Below the pieces are notes generated by a model. That model was not told the origin of the DNA. It ran no database searches and saw only the letters and a list, made by a program, of their open reading frames with translations. The translations under genes and the position numbers were made by a program. A stretch of 64,000 nucleotides of DNA from contig CP114497.1 in NCBI GenBank assembly GCA_027186245.1, forward strand, positions 1,805,501 to 1,869,500, given 5' to 3'. The DNA comes from Coriaria nepalensis. Its lineage: Eukaryota; Streptophyta; Magnoliopsida; Cucurbitales; Coriariaceae. Position 1 is the stretch's first letter. Every line of letters starts with the position of its first letter. Below are positions 12,302 through 25,597 of this stretch, piece by piece.

Positions 12302-14458
12302 TCACAAGGTTGGTGTTTCTCCAGTGGGCCCATGCCGGGCATGTAACAGGGGCTGGAGGGCTTTGACCACTATGCTCATGTTCGGACGGAAATCCGCTTC
12401 ATATTGTACACACAAAGCAGCAACTGCAGCTAACTGTAATGAAGAGAAGTTAAAAAGAGTAGGAAGCTGATTTCTACAATTCACAAAAAAAATGATCGAG
12501 AAAAGCAGCAAGATCTAAATGCCTTGAATAATTTATTTAAATACCTTTGCAACTGCCTTGGGAGGGTATTCTCCACCTAGTCTTGCATCGACGCACTGCC
12601 TAGCTTTGTCTTCACTGAGTTTTGGTGTAGCCTATAAAGAATGCCGAAATTTCCTGGACTTAGCTTAGGAGTATAGGGAAATAGAAAGATAATCCGATAT
12701 CTAGAAAGCAAGAAAGTAATGGGTAAAAGTAGATAGGAAAAGTAGCAGAAGAAGAAGATGTACCCATGTCAGTAGACTCTGCTCTCCCCTGGGCAAAGTG
12801 TGGTCAACGGGCTTTCTTCCTGTTAGAAGTTCAAGCAGGACAACACCAAAGCTGTATACATCACTCTTGGCATTTAACTGTCCAGTCATTGCATACCTGT
12901 GAATGTCATACAACACCAAATCACCAATTATTGGCTGGGAAGAAGTTGAGCACAAGAAACAATGCAGGAATCGCATAATGTTCTGGGATATGTTCAACTA
13001 TATTAAGTTCCAAAGTTTTATGTTATCTACCAATGAAATAGCAAACAACCACAGCATTAATCACTTAACAGATGAAAAGAGTGACAGATATAAAAGGAAG
13101 ATAATAAGATGATCCGTTGCAACTTTCATGCATTCAATGTCATCATAATTGTTAAGGATAGATTACAAGTAATTTCAGATACTATGGGTTTTATCATTTC
13201 TTTCTTTTTCTTTTTCTTTTTCTTTTTTCTGCTTGGCCGACAGATATTATGGGTTAATTATCTGTTTACTTTCAAGGGTAAATGTGAAGTTAGGTCAGAT
13301 TGAAAGGCCTGAGTGTAATCAATCCTATTATACTACAGCAAAAAAGCTAAAACACTCAATATGTGACTTATGAGTAACTTACTCAGGAGCATGATAACCA
13401 AAGGTTCCAAGAACACGAGTGGAATGCAGGCGAGCAGCCATATCAGGAGCTTGATTTGACAAATCAAAGTCGGAAATTTTAGCAACATCATCATCAAATA
13501 GTAGTACATTACTGGACTTGATGTCACGATGGATGATGTGGGGTTCTGCCTTTTCATGCAAGAACTCCAGTCCTTTTGCAGCCCCTACAGCAATCTTCAC
13601 TCGTTGTGCCCAGGACAGAACAGGACCAGGCTGTGCTCCTTTCACTGCTTTCCTCCCTGTATCAGAAGCATATATAACTATAGTTATAAGCAAAAGTTTT
13701 TAGATATTTACCGGTTATCATCTTAAGAAACAGATAAAAAATCCATATTATCTGTAATTGACTCCAACTCCTACAGTTGCACAAATTGTCTGTACCATGT
13801 AAAATGTCATGGAGAGATCCATTAGATGCAAACTCATAGGCAAGAACACGGGAACTCCCATCAATGCAGTACCCGAATAATTGAACAAAATTTTCATGCT
13901 TCAGCCTAGAAACCATGGAAACCTACAAGAGATCCATATGTTGGTCAAGTTGGTACATTAACTCTTTCATATGAGCTTGTAAGACAAAGAGCCGTAGAGT
14001 AGACCTGGGCCAAGAATTCTTCATCTGGTTGTTTGCTGGCATCCAACTTCTTGATCGCAGCATGTTGGCCACTTTTAAGAACTCCATAGTATACCCTCCC
14101 ATATGAACCTTCTCCGATTAGAGTATCTGTCCCATAGTTGTTTGTAACTTCCTTTAATTCATCAACTGGTATATCAGGGACTTCGATAGGCTGAACTTTC
14201 ACTGTTTGAGGGCCTTTAGGTGCAGTTTCATTGTTATGATAACCCCGATCATATCCTGCAAAACGACATTGAACTCTTAAGAAGATAGATTCACATTCAT
14301 TTTTTTGAAAATGAACCAAAGACAGCAGAAAATATCAAAGCGAGATTTGGAAAGGTTAAGAAAAAATGTTATTTACCTACTGAACTTTTTGGTGGGTATG
14401 TGCCTCTATTGTCGGAAGGCTTGATATCATCCTCTCCACAGCAGGCAAAGCAGCTCAT
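12302..14458 (-). CDS. PTI1-like receptor-like cytoplasmic kinase (RLCK VIII)
   Basis: Seven exons (14458-14377, 14255-14005, 13922-13796, 13656-13383, 12896-12764, 12631-12545, 12433-12302) give 361 aa, the normal PTI1-like size. Such kinases relay signals from receptor kinases such as Pto, and from lipid and ROS-activated kinases such as OXI1, at the plasma membrane. Seen: an N-terminal MSCFACC cluster, the usual acylation site; glycine loop GEGSYG at 75-80; VAIK-type lysine at 96; HRDIKSSN at 196-203; APE and SDVYSFG motifs. The Mg loop reads DFD (216-218) instead of DFG, as I remember for other PTI1-like proteins (DFN/DFD-LSNQ). The C-terminus ends [10 protein letters not shown] leader intron probably begins at the GT near 15148. 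Confidence 0.95.
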
Positions 14459-15400
14459 CTTCCTCTCAAGCTAAGAAATGCCCCTACCTTTTTACAGAAA
14501 CACTCATTTTAAAAGTACATCTATGAATCGGCCCTTCATGCATTTGGTATCACGTATGAGACTGGAACAACAGATGCAGATGACAAATGAAAAGCCTCTC
14601 TAAAAGAACGCATAATTGCATATACATCTTTTGAGCAAGAAAAAGGCCAATTTCTTAACTATGTTCGTTTGGATCAAAATACAAAGAGTATCCATCCAGT
14701 GCAAAGTGTTCTCGTCCTAAATACTAATCTCTCAAATTTCCAATCACAATAAGAACCATAATTTTATTGAGACGAACGGATTCTTTCTTCCAGTTAGGAT
14801 TTTGTCACTGCAGGGCAGGGCCACTCTGTTCTAAGCCATTGATGTTCACGAAAAACATTCGCTTCCATTGAACTCTCCATCTCGCACTAAATACTTACAA
14901 ACATCACAAAATGACAAAAAGCAAAAGGTTCTATCCTGAATAGCACCAGAAACTTGCAGCTACAATACTTTGTACTAAGCGTCCACTTCATCCATTTGAA
15001 AATTCAAATCAAGCCAATTAGAAGCCTAAAGAACAGAAAAACAAAAACAAAAAAGAGGAAAAAGTTCTGCAACATAATAGCCATTTCGCACACGAAATCT
15101 TCTAAATGAAAAGATCGTTTGCATAAAGTCAATCAATTATGTACATACCAGAAATGAGAGACGAATCGGAGAGGAAATGCGAGTGCGTAAGAACTCCGTT
15201 TGCTGTTTGCTGAGCTCTATAGTTGAAGATATAAGCTCTGTCGCCGGCGAAAAGTCTGAAGAAGATGAAGCTTTCTTCCTTCTTGACTTTTCTGCTGCTG
15301 CTTCTTCTTCTTCTTCTTCACTGCGATTATTTCTTCCTTCTTGGACTAAGATATTTTCTTTCCATCTTTTTTCCAAGCTACCAAAAGTTGACCGCTCAAA
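14459..15400 (-). promoter_or_regulatory. Leader exon/intron and promoter side of the PTI1-like gene
   Basis: A good donor (GT at 15148-15147, after TTTCTG) and candidate acceptors just before the ATG suggest a leader intron of about 0.67 kb. The leader upstream, around 15150-15380, is rich in GAA repeats on the minus strand. The transcription start was not located. Confidence 0.4.
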
Positions 15401-18400
15401 TATTAAATTATTCTCCTTTATCTTCTTCTTCTTATATTAATTATTTAATTAATTTAAATTATTCAAAGGGTAACTATTATTTAGGCAACGAATTAATGAA
15501 AAATTAGAATTAAACCCCTATAATATTTAAAAATTAAAATATATGCATATATATTTTTAAGAAGTCAGGTATAAGTCCTCCACTCTCAAAATGTTCTATC
15601 AAATTTGATGATATTTGATGAATCTGCATGCCGAATCTTCATATCTCATCATAAATTATATAATTTTTTTCTTTTTTCATTTAGACTAATAAATATTTTA
15701 TTTTATTTTATTTTCATCCTTTTATTGAAATATTACGTGAAATTGCATACTAAAAAATAGAATTAAGAATATTAAAATTTTAAATTTAATATATTTTGTA
15801 TCCGTCTTACGCTAATTGACAGTTAAGCTCACATGGATAATTTTGAATTATTATCTACTAACTATATAGTTCATATTTATTCAGTATTATGGTCGGTGAA
15901 GTATATACATATACATATAATCATATTATATATATATATATATATTTCTCCCTTACCATGAACATGCACACGTTAATGAAAATCCGACCATATAGATAGT
16001 TCAAAATCAATTTTTGATTGGACCAAAATAAGAAGTAAAGAATCATGAAGGGAGAAAATTGATGGGAATGACTTGTATTAAGAAACCATGATCGATTATA
16101 CCAAGGTGGGTTTTTGGATCTGCCTTAAGCTGTCGGACTCAAATAGTATTATTAGGTTAATAAGAGATTATTTTGTTTGAGCTCGGATTATACAGTCCTT
16201 GGACTAAAAAAATGACCTCCAATTTACGGAGCTCACGGGCCAACCTGTAACCAACCCACTAAGAAAATCAAGACTACCAAAAGAACGAAAATGTTAAATG
16301 AATTGATATTATAATAAAAGAAATCATTATAATTATAAAAAAGATAAATAAATCGGAATATTATAAATTTTAGTTAAAAGCAAGATGGATGATACATAGG
16401 TAGAGTTGGACCCTACTTTTTCGTACACATCACATGTGAGGGTTACCCTCTCTACCCATTTCGTCCATTAGGCATTTTGCAAAGCCCTAAAATTAGGAAG
16501 GGTAGGAATCATCAATCCTTTTGGTTTTAGTCTAATGTCATTTATTATTTGAACTCAAGTTTGACTTTCAGACCATTACAAGTTTATTTAGATTGTGCCT
16601 ATTAAAAAATGTATCATTTATAATATTTATTGGGCAGTAATAATATCACATGAGTTGGAAAATAAAATATGAATATAAAAAATATGAAGAGGTAAAATAA
16701 ATGTAAATAGGCTAAGATTGATGGGCAAAGCCAGAAAACCAAACCGAAAGCTCTTTTGTCACATCACGCAATGTGATTTAAAAAAAGTTAGACATAGTAC
16801 TGTTGCCAGGAAATTTATTCATGCATGAAAATAACGTGACAGGAATATACGGACGGATTGTTAGTTTAATTATAAAGTGGACACAGTCCAACAAATAACA
16901 ATAATCAATCACACCAAATTATTAAATTGATGTGAAGTTTTTATAATTTAAGGGGTCTAAATTAAATATAATAAGTTAAAAATCAGAGAGATTTTTATAT
17001 AAATATATATTAATTTTATAAATATTTTTATCACTATATTAATATTATAATTAATGAGTTAGGATAATAGAGCAATGTAGCTTGACTCACCAATTTTGAG
17101 TTCAATCTATCTTGGACAAACTTTGGCTCGATCTAATGTTACTTATATAGCGACCTTATAATGGGCATGAAATGGACCGGCTTAGGGTCATGCCGGGTTA
17201 ACCCGTAATTATTATTATTATTATATAAATATATAATTTTAGAGTTCAAGATATTTTATAACAAAAATTATATATGATTTAAAATATTAATAATTTTATA
17301 AATTATAAATAAATATCATAATAAAACTTTTAATTATAATTGTGCATTAAAAATAATAAATAGTTTTGTCAAAAAAATTTATTAAATTAAAAAAAATATA
17401 TATATATATAAGGAAGTCTTAAATATATATATGTGTCGAGAGGCTGGTCAATTTGTTGACTCAATATCAAGATCCTCCTTAGGCCCGTTGTCCACAGGTT
17501 GGGTTTGAGCTTGGGGCGGACTATTAATAAACATGTGTAATCAATTCATATTGTTAATTTTATAGGTAAGAAAATTAAATTTAAATAATAGGAGATAATA
17601 ATAATCATTCATATCAATTAATAAGTTAAGAAGTAGTTATTAAAAAATAATATATAAATTAAAATTAGATAAATTTTGAATAAATAAATAAAAATAAATA
17701 AATAAATAAAAGTTTATTTATTTAAAAGAAAATAAGAAAAAAAAAAAAAAAAAGGAAAAAAGGAAAAAGGAAAAAGGAAGAAGAAAAGAAACGCAACGAG
17801 ACGATAATGGGAAGTGGGTCCCACGTAAACATGTACGAGAAGAACTGGTACTGCACAACGAATACACTTTTTTTTTTTTTTTGATTGACAAAAAGCGAAG
17901 CACATTTTCACTGTTCTCAATTTTATTTATTTTTATTTTTATATACGAAAAAATAGAGAGTTATTTTTAAATGTTTGTGGAGAGTAGTAAATTATTTATA
18001 ATTTAACGACTCATATTAAATTACATATAATTATTTAAAAAAGTTAAGAATATTTTTTTATTATAAATAATATAAAAATTAGTTTTAAATAAAATAAAAT
18101 AAAATGATTGATAATAATTTTCTTTATTAATTAATAATAATTTATATAAATAATTTATTTAATTTAATTTTCTTTTAATATTAAAAGAAAATAAAAATAA
18201 ATTTAATTATTATTTATTCTCTATATTTATTCATATAATATATATTTTAATAATTGAATTTATAAAAATAATTAAAATTTATATATAAAAATAAATATAA
18301 ATACAGAAAGAAGAAGGACCGAATCCAAACCCGGAAAAAGAGTGTACACGTTACCAATTACAATTTCAATAAAATTAGAAAATCAATAAATAATGAAATA

Positions 18401-18600
18401 TAACCGACCAACCCATAAGTTTACCGTCATCAACCTCATCATCATTTCCGACTTTTTTCTTATTTTTTTATTTTATTTTTTTATGTTCTTTTTCCTCCAA
18501 CCTAGCTTGGATTTGGGTCTTTACCCTGCCCCTGCACTTTCCCGGTGACCACCTTTCTCGCCGCTTTGTTTTATTCAGCTCAGCTCGGCAAATAATCATC
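15401..18600. other. Long AT-rich intergenic region with repeat debris
   Basis: No gene is recognised. There are TA-dinucleotide runs (for example near 15928-15945 and 17398-17411), A and T homopolymers (17738-17754, 17868-17882) and many short AT-rich stretches. GC-richer patches near 17160-17210 and 17470-17520, enclosing AT-rich DNA, resemble the element described near 63.2 kb. The last few hundred bases probably hold the SPL promoter. Confidence 0.55.
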
Positions 18601-19045
18601 AACGTTAGCTCTCTCTCTTTTTTTCTTTATTCGATTTTTTTTAGCTTTATTTCAATGGAGGGATTCAGAGGTGGAAAAAAATTAGTGGTGTACTGTACTT
18701 TAAATTCGGTTCTTGATTTAGTGGTTGATTTTTCTTTCTTTCTTTTTGTTTAATTAGTGATCTAATTTGGGTATGTGGGTTGCGCTTAATTGGAATCATG
18801 GATGTGTTGGTGTACTGTTTCTGGACTTTTGGGGAAGAAGTGAAGCTGATTAGAGCAAGTTCTTGTTCTGGATTGATCGATCTACTTTGTGGTCTTTCTG
18901 AGCTCTGATCTATTTTGTGGAAAATTCCAATTAGATTCCCATTTCTTTAGATTCCTACTGTTTTTTTTTTTCCCCCCGTTTCTTTCTTTCTTTTCGAGTC
19001 TTTTGGATCTGGGCAGTTTCTGGGATTTTTATTTTGAGGACTTAG
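18601..19045 (+). promoter_or_regulatory. 5' leader of the SPL gene, with upstream ATGs
   Basis: The pyrimidine-rich region ahead of the SPL start contains at least two short upstream open frames, about 18655-18753 (32 codons) and 18799 to about 18908. Whether they lie in the mature leader or in a leader intron cannot be decided from sequence. Confidence 0.4.
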
Positions 19046-22000
19046 ATGGAGACTAGATTTGGAGGTGAAGCTGCTCCTCCTCATCATCATCAATTATACA
19101 ACATGAATTCTGTTGACTTAAGGGCAGTAGGGAAGAGGACTCTTGAGTGGGATTTAAACGATTGGAAATGGGATGGTGATCTTTTCATTGCTACCCCACT
19201 AAACCCGGTCCCACCTCATCCCCATTTCCCCTCCGGGTCTGAAATTCCAGCACCCATAGGAGGAGGAGGAGGCTCATCTAACAGCTCTTCCTCTTGCTCT
19301 GAAGAACTCAATTTAGGGAGTGAGAAAGAGAAGAAGGAATCGATGGAGAAGAAGAAGAGGAGAGTTGTTGTAGTGAAGGATTATAGTTCGAATGATGAAG
19401 CAGCTACCCTTGGGTTAAATCTTGGAAGAAATGGGTTTCAGGTGGGAGATAGAGAGGCAGTTGGGAATTGGGAGGAAATGAGTGGGAAGAAGACCAAATT
19501 GGTGGCCGGAAATTCTAGCCGTTCTATTTGCCAGGTGGAGGATTGTGGTGCTGATCTGAGCGGTGCTAAGGATTATCATAGAAGGCATAAAGTTTGCGAG
19601 ATGCATTCCAAAGCTAGTCGGGCACTTGTCGGAAATGTTTTGCAACGGTTTTGTCAGCAGTGTAGTAGGTAAACAGATTTTCAGGTTTTTGTAAATGATT
19701 GTTAACAGGGTGTGAATTCAGTCGAGTGTTTAAAACTCTAGTTTTGGGTCTAAAAAATCCAGTTTGAGCCCTTGAAATTCTCAATTTCTTGGTTTTGTCT
19801 TAGATGCTGATCCAAATATTAAAACACAGTTTTCACAAACTTCAGTCTATACTTCATTACCCTTTTAATAACTTAATGGAAAAATGTTTAGCAATAGTGC
19901 AATAATATGAAAATAATGAAGTATGGTTTCTAGCATCTGTTCTTTCCCAGAGATAACAATTTTTCCAGAGAGAATGTTTACTAGAGTATTTTCATATCCT
20001 TAGGTTTGTTTTTTATCAGCATTAATAGTGTTGGTGCTTGATGTGTTGGATAGCTTCTTTTGTCAGTATAGTTGGCATTTTAAGCAAAATTTTATTCGTT
20101 TTTAGTAGTTTTTTGATGCATTATATTGGCAGGTTTCATGTTCTGCAAGAGTTTGATGAAGGGAAGAGAAGTTGTCGTAGGCGGTTAGCTGGTCACAATA
20201 AACGGAGGAGAAAAACAAATCCCGAAACTGCTGTTAACACAAGTTCTTCAGTAGATAATCAGAATAGTGGCTATCTAATTATAAGTCTGTTAAGGATACT
20301 TTCTAACATGCATTGTAAGTACCATTGTTAATACTCCCTACTATAAATTTTTTAATACAGAGAAATTTTTTCCCCAATTTTTACATTGCACATTTGGTGT
20401 AATTTCATGAAGCATTTGAAAACTTCATTTTGGGCCTAAAATCCAGTCTTACCTCACAGTCTAACTAAAAAATAGTTTGTGCAAACTACAATTGTTTTCG
20501 ATATCTGAATTTGCAAAAATGAATGGATGCAGCCCAGAAGTCGGACCAGGCAGTGGATCAAGATCTGCTATCTCATCTCTTAAGGAGCCTTGCATCATCT
20601 CAAACTAATGAAGATGGGAGGGAAAACCTGTCAAGTCTTTTGGAGAAATCTCAAAATTTCCGAAACAACGGGAGATTAATTGGCTCTTCCGAATTAGTAT
20701 CCACATTTCCCTCAAACTGTCCTCAGGCCCCCCCAAGGCCATCTAAACCACATAACAGATTAACTTTACTTGAGACACCACAACAAGGTAAGCATGCTCA
20801 TAATAATGCTCAAGAAGAAGATGCACAAATCACTCTATCTTCTGTAAAACCGAGCATAGTAAACAACCCTCCAGCTTATTCAGAAGTTAGAGACAGTGCT
20901 GTAGGGATAAGCAAGGTCAATAAGTTTGACTTGAATGACATTTTTATTGACTCGGATGATGGCATGGAGGATATGGAGAGGTCTCATGCCCCTACAAACT
21001 TGGGGATGGGTTCTCTTGGGCGCCCTTCATGGATTCAAATTGATTCTCATCAGTCAAGTCCTCCTCGACCTAGTGGAAATTCAGATTCGCCTTGTACCCA
21101 ATCTCCTTCTAGCTCTAATGGAGAAGCCCAGGTATACTTGTATTGAGCAGGATTTTGTTGTCATCATCTGTCTTCTATATTTTTCTCTGCGCAAATCATG
21201 ACGCTAAGGCCCAGTTTGCCTAAGCATTTTCAATACCTTGTTCGGGTTTGATTTATTATTTGCTCAAAATCTAATTGTTACACCAATTTAATCTAACTCT
21301 TACTAACAATCTAGTTCTAAAAATGCTGAAACTGAGCCTAAGGGTGTATCCTGTTTGAAAATGCCGGTTTAGGTCTGAAGTCTAGTTGTACCCACAAAAG
21401 GCAGTTTTGTGGATTAGTTTTTTTTTTTTTGGACTGGATGCAAAATCTAATACGTACATTGTTTGTTTTCTTTCTTTTCCACACTTGTAGAGTCGTACTG
21501 ATCGGATTGTGTTCAAACTATTCGGGAAAGAACCGAGTGACTTTCCTATGGTTCTGCGAACACAGGTACTTCAATCTCCAATCTGATTTGCTATCCAAAA
21601 TCCCCCTTTTTCTGTATGTGTAATTATATTTTAACCATTTTCAAATTTTCCAGATTCTTGATTGGTTATCTCACAGCCCTACTGACATTGAAAGTTACAT
21701 TAGGCCTGGTTGTGTTATTCTGACAATTTATCTACGCCAAACAGCGATTGCGTGGGATGAAGTAAGATTTTTCTGTATTCTTAATTCTGAAATTTTTATT
21801 ACTTATAAATTTTTTCCCAACATAAATCGAAGATACTATTTGTTTTTGGTTTCCTTACTTGCACAGCTTTGCTATGATCTGAGATCTAGTTTGAATAAGC
21901 TTCTCCAAGCCTCAGATGATGATGATACTTTTTGGAGAACCGGATGGGTTTATGTTAGGATTCAAAATCAAATTGCATTTATCCATCATGGTCTGTTTTC

Positions 22001-24302
22001 CTAGTTATATAAATATTTTCACAGAAAAAAATTGATATGGATGCAAGATTTGTGGGTTTACACATGTTTTCCATCTCTCAGGTCAGATTGTTCTGGACAG
22101 ATCTCTATCTCTTAAACCTAATCATCATAGTAAAATCATAAGTCTAAAACCCATTGCAATAACGGCATCTGACAAGGCTCGTATTTCAGTTAGAGGCTCG
22201 AATTTGTTCGGACCTGCAACCAGGTATTCCATAATTCATCTTCTCTATTTCTTGAGTTAAGTAATTGAGCTTGTTTTTATATTTGATTTCTTGTATTTAT
22301 GATCCTTAAAACTTATTTTTCCAGGTTGCTCTGTGCACTAGGAGGAAAATATCTGATTCAGAAAGATGTTGATGAATCAATGATCAATTTTGAGAGCTCG
22401 GAAAAGGAAGATGACCTCCAATGCATCAGCTTTTCTTGCTCTGTTCCTATAGTGAATGGAAGGGGATTCATTGAGGTGCGTATCCTCATTTCCTGAAGCT
22501 TCTTATTGAACACGTATATAGATTCATGCATCGTTTTACATATTATGTCTTAATTTCTTCCAGGTTGAAGATCATGGTTTAAGTAGCAGCTTCTTTCCTT
22601 TCATTGTAGCAGAGGAGGATGTTTGTTCAGAGATTCGAATTCTCGAAACTGCATTGGGGTTTACCGAAATGTATTCAGAATCTTCGGATTCTGTGGAAGA
22701 AGGTAGAAAGATGGCAGAAGTACGAAGTCAAGCCATAGACTTCATAAATGAAATGGGTTGGATTCTTCATAGAAGTCAATTGAAGTCAAGATTGGGTGGC
22801 TCAAACCCTAACCCAGACCTCTTCCCTCTCGAACGGTACAAGTGGCTTGTAGAGTTTTCAATAGACCGTGATTGGCCTGCCGTTTTGAAGAAGCTTTTGG
22901 ATATTCTTCTTGACGGGACTGTAAGTATAGGATATAGCCCTTCCTTGAATCTTGCATTATTGGAGCTGGGCCTTCTTCACCGGGCTGTGAGGAGAAATAG
23001 CCGCCCTCTGGTTGAGTTCCTGTTGAGATACACGTCCAAGGAAGAGAGTGTGTCGGGTGATGAGGAGGCTGGTGTTGACTTCTTATTTAGCCCTGATCAT
23101 GTGGGCCCTGGGTCTCTGACTCCACTTCATATTGCAGCTGGGAAAGATGGTTCCGAAGATGTGATTGATGCCTTGACTGATGATCCCAGGATGGTAAGCT
23201 TTTTTCTTCAACTAGCTATTTTCTTTTATATGCTACAACTATTCACATTCTGATGGAGAAATTATCTAATGTATTGGGCGGATGCAAATGATTTGAGAAG
23301 AGAGAGGTGGGTTCCATATGGTGGGCTCCATCTTATCTCTCATACAAGTTGCATGCACCTGCTCATTCACCCGATGCATTGGATAGTATCTCCATTAGGG
23401 TAATCTTCCAAAATTCTAGTATGGGGCGGTTGCTACTTTGGTACCTCTAGATTTCAGTTTGGGCCCTACAAAATCCAATTGAAATGTGAATGCAATCAAT
23501 GATTACAAAGTCTCACCTAGATTCCAAATTTCAATTGCTTACCCAAGTACCAACCGGTTTTGTAATTTGGGTTAAGCCAGAGTTTGTGCAAATTGTATTC
23601 TACTTAGATAGATGGTCATATATGCTTTAGTTCTACATTTGGGTCGAAACAAGAATTGAGACCCGAACTGGATTTTAATTCCTTAACCTACATTTGATTC
23701 AGCATTTGAAACTATAGTTTGGGTCTCTAATCAAAGATTGGGCTGAAAAACCCGGTTGGATAAGTCAACTAGACTCATTCTTTGGAATACTATTTCTTTT
23801 CAAGTGTCGTTTGCTTAATTATCAAACTACTAAAATATTCCGATGGGATTTTTAGGTTGGAATCAAAGCATGGAAGAATTCTCGAGACAGCACGGGATTC
23901 ACCCCAGAGGATTACGCCCGTCTTCGTGGCCACTACTCTTACATTCACCTTGTGCAAAAGAAAATCAACAAGAGAACAACACCACCGCCTGAACATATTG
24001 TCCTCAACATCCCTAGTACCCTTTCAGACACTAGTAGCTCCAACAAAAAACAAAACAAAGAGATGGCTACGGGCTTAGAGATCGAGGCCCGAAGAGCGAT
24101 TCGACAGGCCTGCAGGCTCTGTGATCAGAAACCGGCCAGCAGAATCTCGAGGAAGGCTTTCATTTACAGGCCCGCAATGCTATCAATGGTAGCCATAGCA
24201 ACGGTTTGTGTTTGCGTGGCTCTGCTGTTCAAGAGTTCACCCGAGGTGTTCTATGTGTTCCGTCCGTTCAGGTGGGAAGCGTTGCGTTACGGAACAATCT
24301 GA
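19046..24302 (+). CDS. SPL12: SQUAMOSA promoter-binding-like protein, SPL1/SPL12 class
   Basis: Nuclear transcription factor of the long SPL clade that binds GTAC-core DNA. Ten exons (19046-19668, 20133-20314, 20533-21131, 21491-21565, 21654-21761, 21867-21990, 22082-22223, 22325-22475, 22564-23193, 23856-24302) keep frame and give 1026 aa. The SBP domain (about 162-238) has the two zinc sites ([28 protein letters not shown]) and the overlapping nuclear signal [17 protein letters not shown]. As usual, exon 1 ends inside the SBP domain. An acidic AHA-like [10 protein letters not shown] lies at 34-43. The C-terminal half has the clade's conserved region, ankyrin-like repeats ([12 protein letters not shown]) and a hydrophobic segment about 985-1005. 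Long SPLs are not miR156 targets. SPL1 and SPL12 cannot be told apart here, so the symbol is approximate. Confidence 0.93.
21204..21344. repeat. Small inverted-repeat element (MITE-like) in SPL intron 3
   Basis: About 140 bp. The left end CTAAGGCCCAGTTTGCCTAA and the right end, read on the other strand, CCTTAGGCTCAGTTTCAGCA are similar, and both continue into CATTTT-like sequence, giving imperfect terminal inverted repeats. There is no coding capacity. Target duplication is not clear. Confidence 0.5.
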
Positions 24303-24985
24303 AGAGGCTCATGATTAATTAATTGACACGGCCTATCAATATAATAATGATAATATGTTAATGCTGATAGTGTTGTAAGCTTGGATTTTTTCTTTAGATT
24401 ATATCTATTATTATTACGAAATTACTGATTTTACATTATTATTTTTTTAATAGTTCTGTGTACACTTAATTAATACTGGAATGTTATTTGTAGTTTATTG
24501 TACTTATGTACTAAAATAACCTTTTGTTTGTAGTTCCACCTTCAAATGTTGTTATCCTCTTGGCCCTTGGACGGGTAAGCAAGTGGGCCATGACATGAGT
24601 ATGGGCCCCACAGCCAAAAGATATGACATTAACAGCTTGGCTACGTGCCTTTCATGCAAGCAATTATATTCATGATCCAAACTCTGCTTACATTTTAGTT
24701 TCAAGATTAAGAGAGGTTTAGAGGGTGTTCAGTTCGATTCCGGAATAAGAATAAGAACATAAATACGAAAGGGATTAAAGAGTTTTGCCAGAAATGAATG
24801 GAGAAGAAGAAGACGAAGAACAGAGGAATGAAGAAGAAGACGATGACTGAATTTGGAGAAGAATAAACCTAAATCGTGAAAGATTGTGGAGAAGAAGGGA
24901 CATAAATGGAGAATAGGAGGATGAGGAACTTGAAGATCATGGAATGAAGAAGAAGATCATGGAAGCCCTAAAGCAAATTCATGCT
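24303..24985. other. Spacer between SPL and the retrotransposon
   Basis: Includes the SPL 3' UTR and a GAAGAA-rich stretch at about 24798-24960. No gene recognised. Confidence 0.5.
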
Positions 24986-25450
24986 TGTTGAAGTACGTTC
25001 ACGAGTCTGCACCTGCAAAATAGAGAAAACACGAAAGATGTAGGGCTTATAATCTACGAGCTCCCTCCAATGCTTAAGTTAGAAACCTTAATCGAAACGA
25101 CAGATTTCAGAAACAACAATAGTTGTGTATACGGGAACGTGGGCCTTAAGTGTTTCATAAAGAGGGTATTTCTAGGATTTATCTGATAGAGTTTCTTTAA
25201 GTTGGAGCTCCTACTTCAGTAGAATTCGTGAATATTTTCCCTAATTTAGGAGTGGGTTTCCCTTATTTTAGCGGATCTACTTGATGTCTTAAATAATGGG
25301 TCAGATCCTCTCTCTTGCGAGATGATTTTGAGCCCATCGTATTTCAAGCCTTTTAAATGATGTCTTCAATGATCCCCATGAATCGATAAGTGATGTGCCT
25401 TGTAGGTGATACGTTCGATTTTGTTTTGGGGATTTTAGCCCACTTGGCTA
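24986..25450 (-). repeat. LTR, low-coordinate copy (3' LTR of the element)
   Basis: Begins TGTTGAAGT and shares long blocks with 30909-31296, including CACCTGCAAAATAGAGAAAA, AGAAACCTTAATCGAA, GATTTCAGAAACAA and GTTGGAGCTC. It is longer than its partner and much diverged, with indels. The inner end near 25450 is approximate. Confidence 0.75.
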
Positions 25451-25597
25451 GTTGGAAAATTGCTTAACGTAGGTTGTCGAAAATTATTCTTTCTTTTCAA
25501 GAGATTGGATGGTCATTTTTCTAGTTTTGGTGCTAATAACAAGCTTTTGGCACCCTTGAAGGAAATCGGGGCTAAGCCTCCTTTGTTTAAGGAAGAT

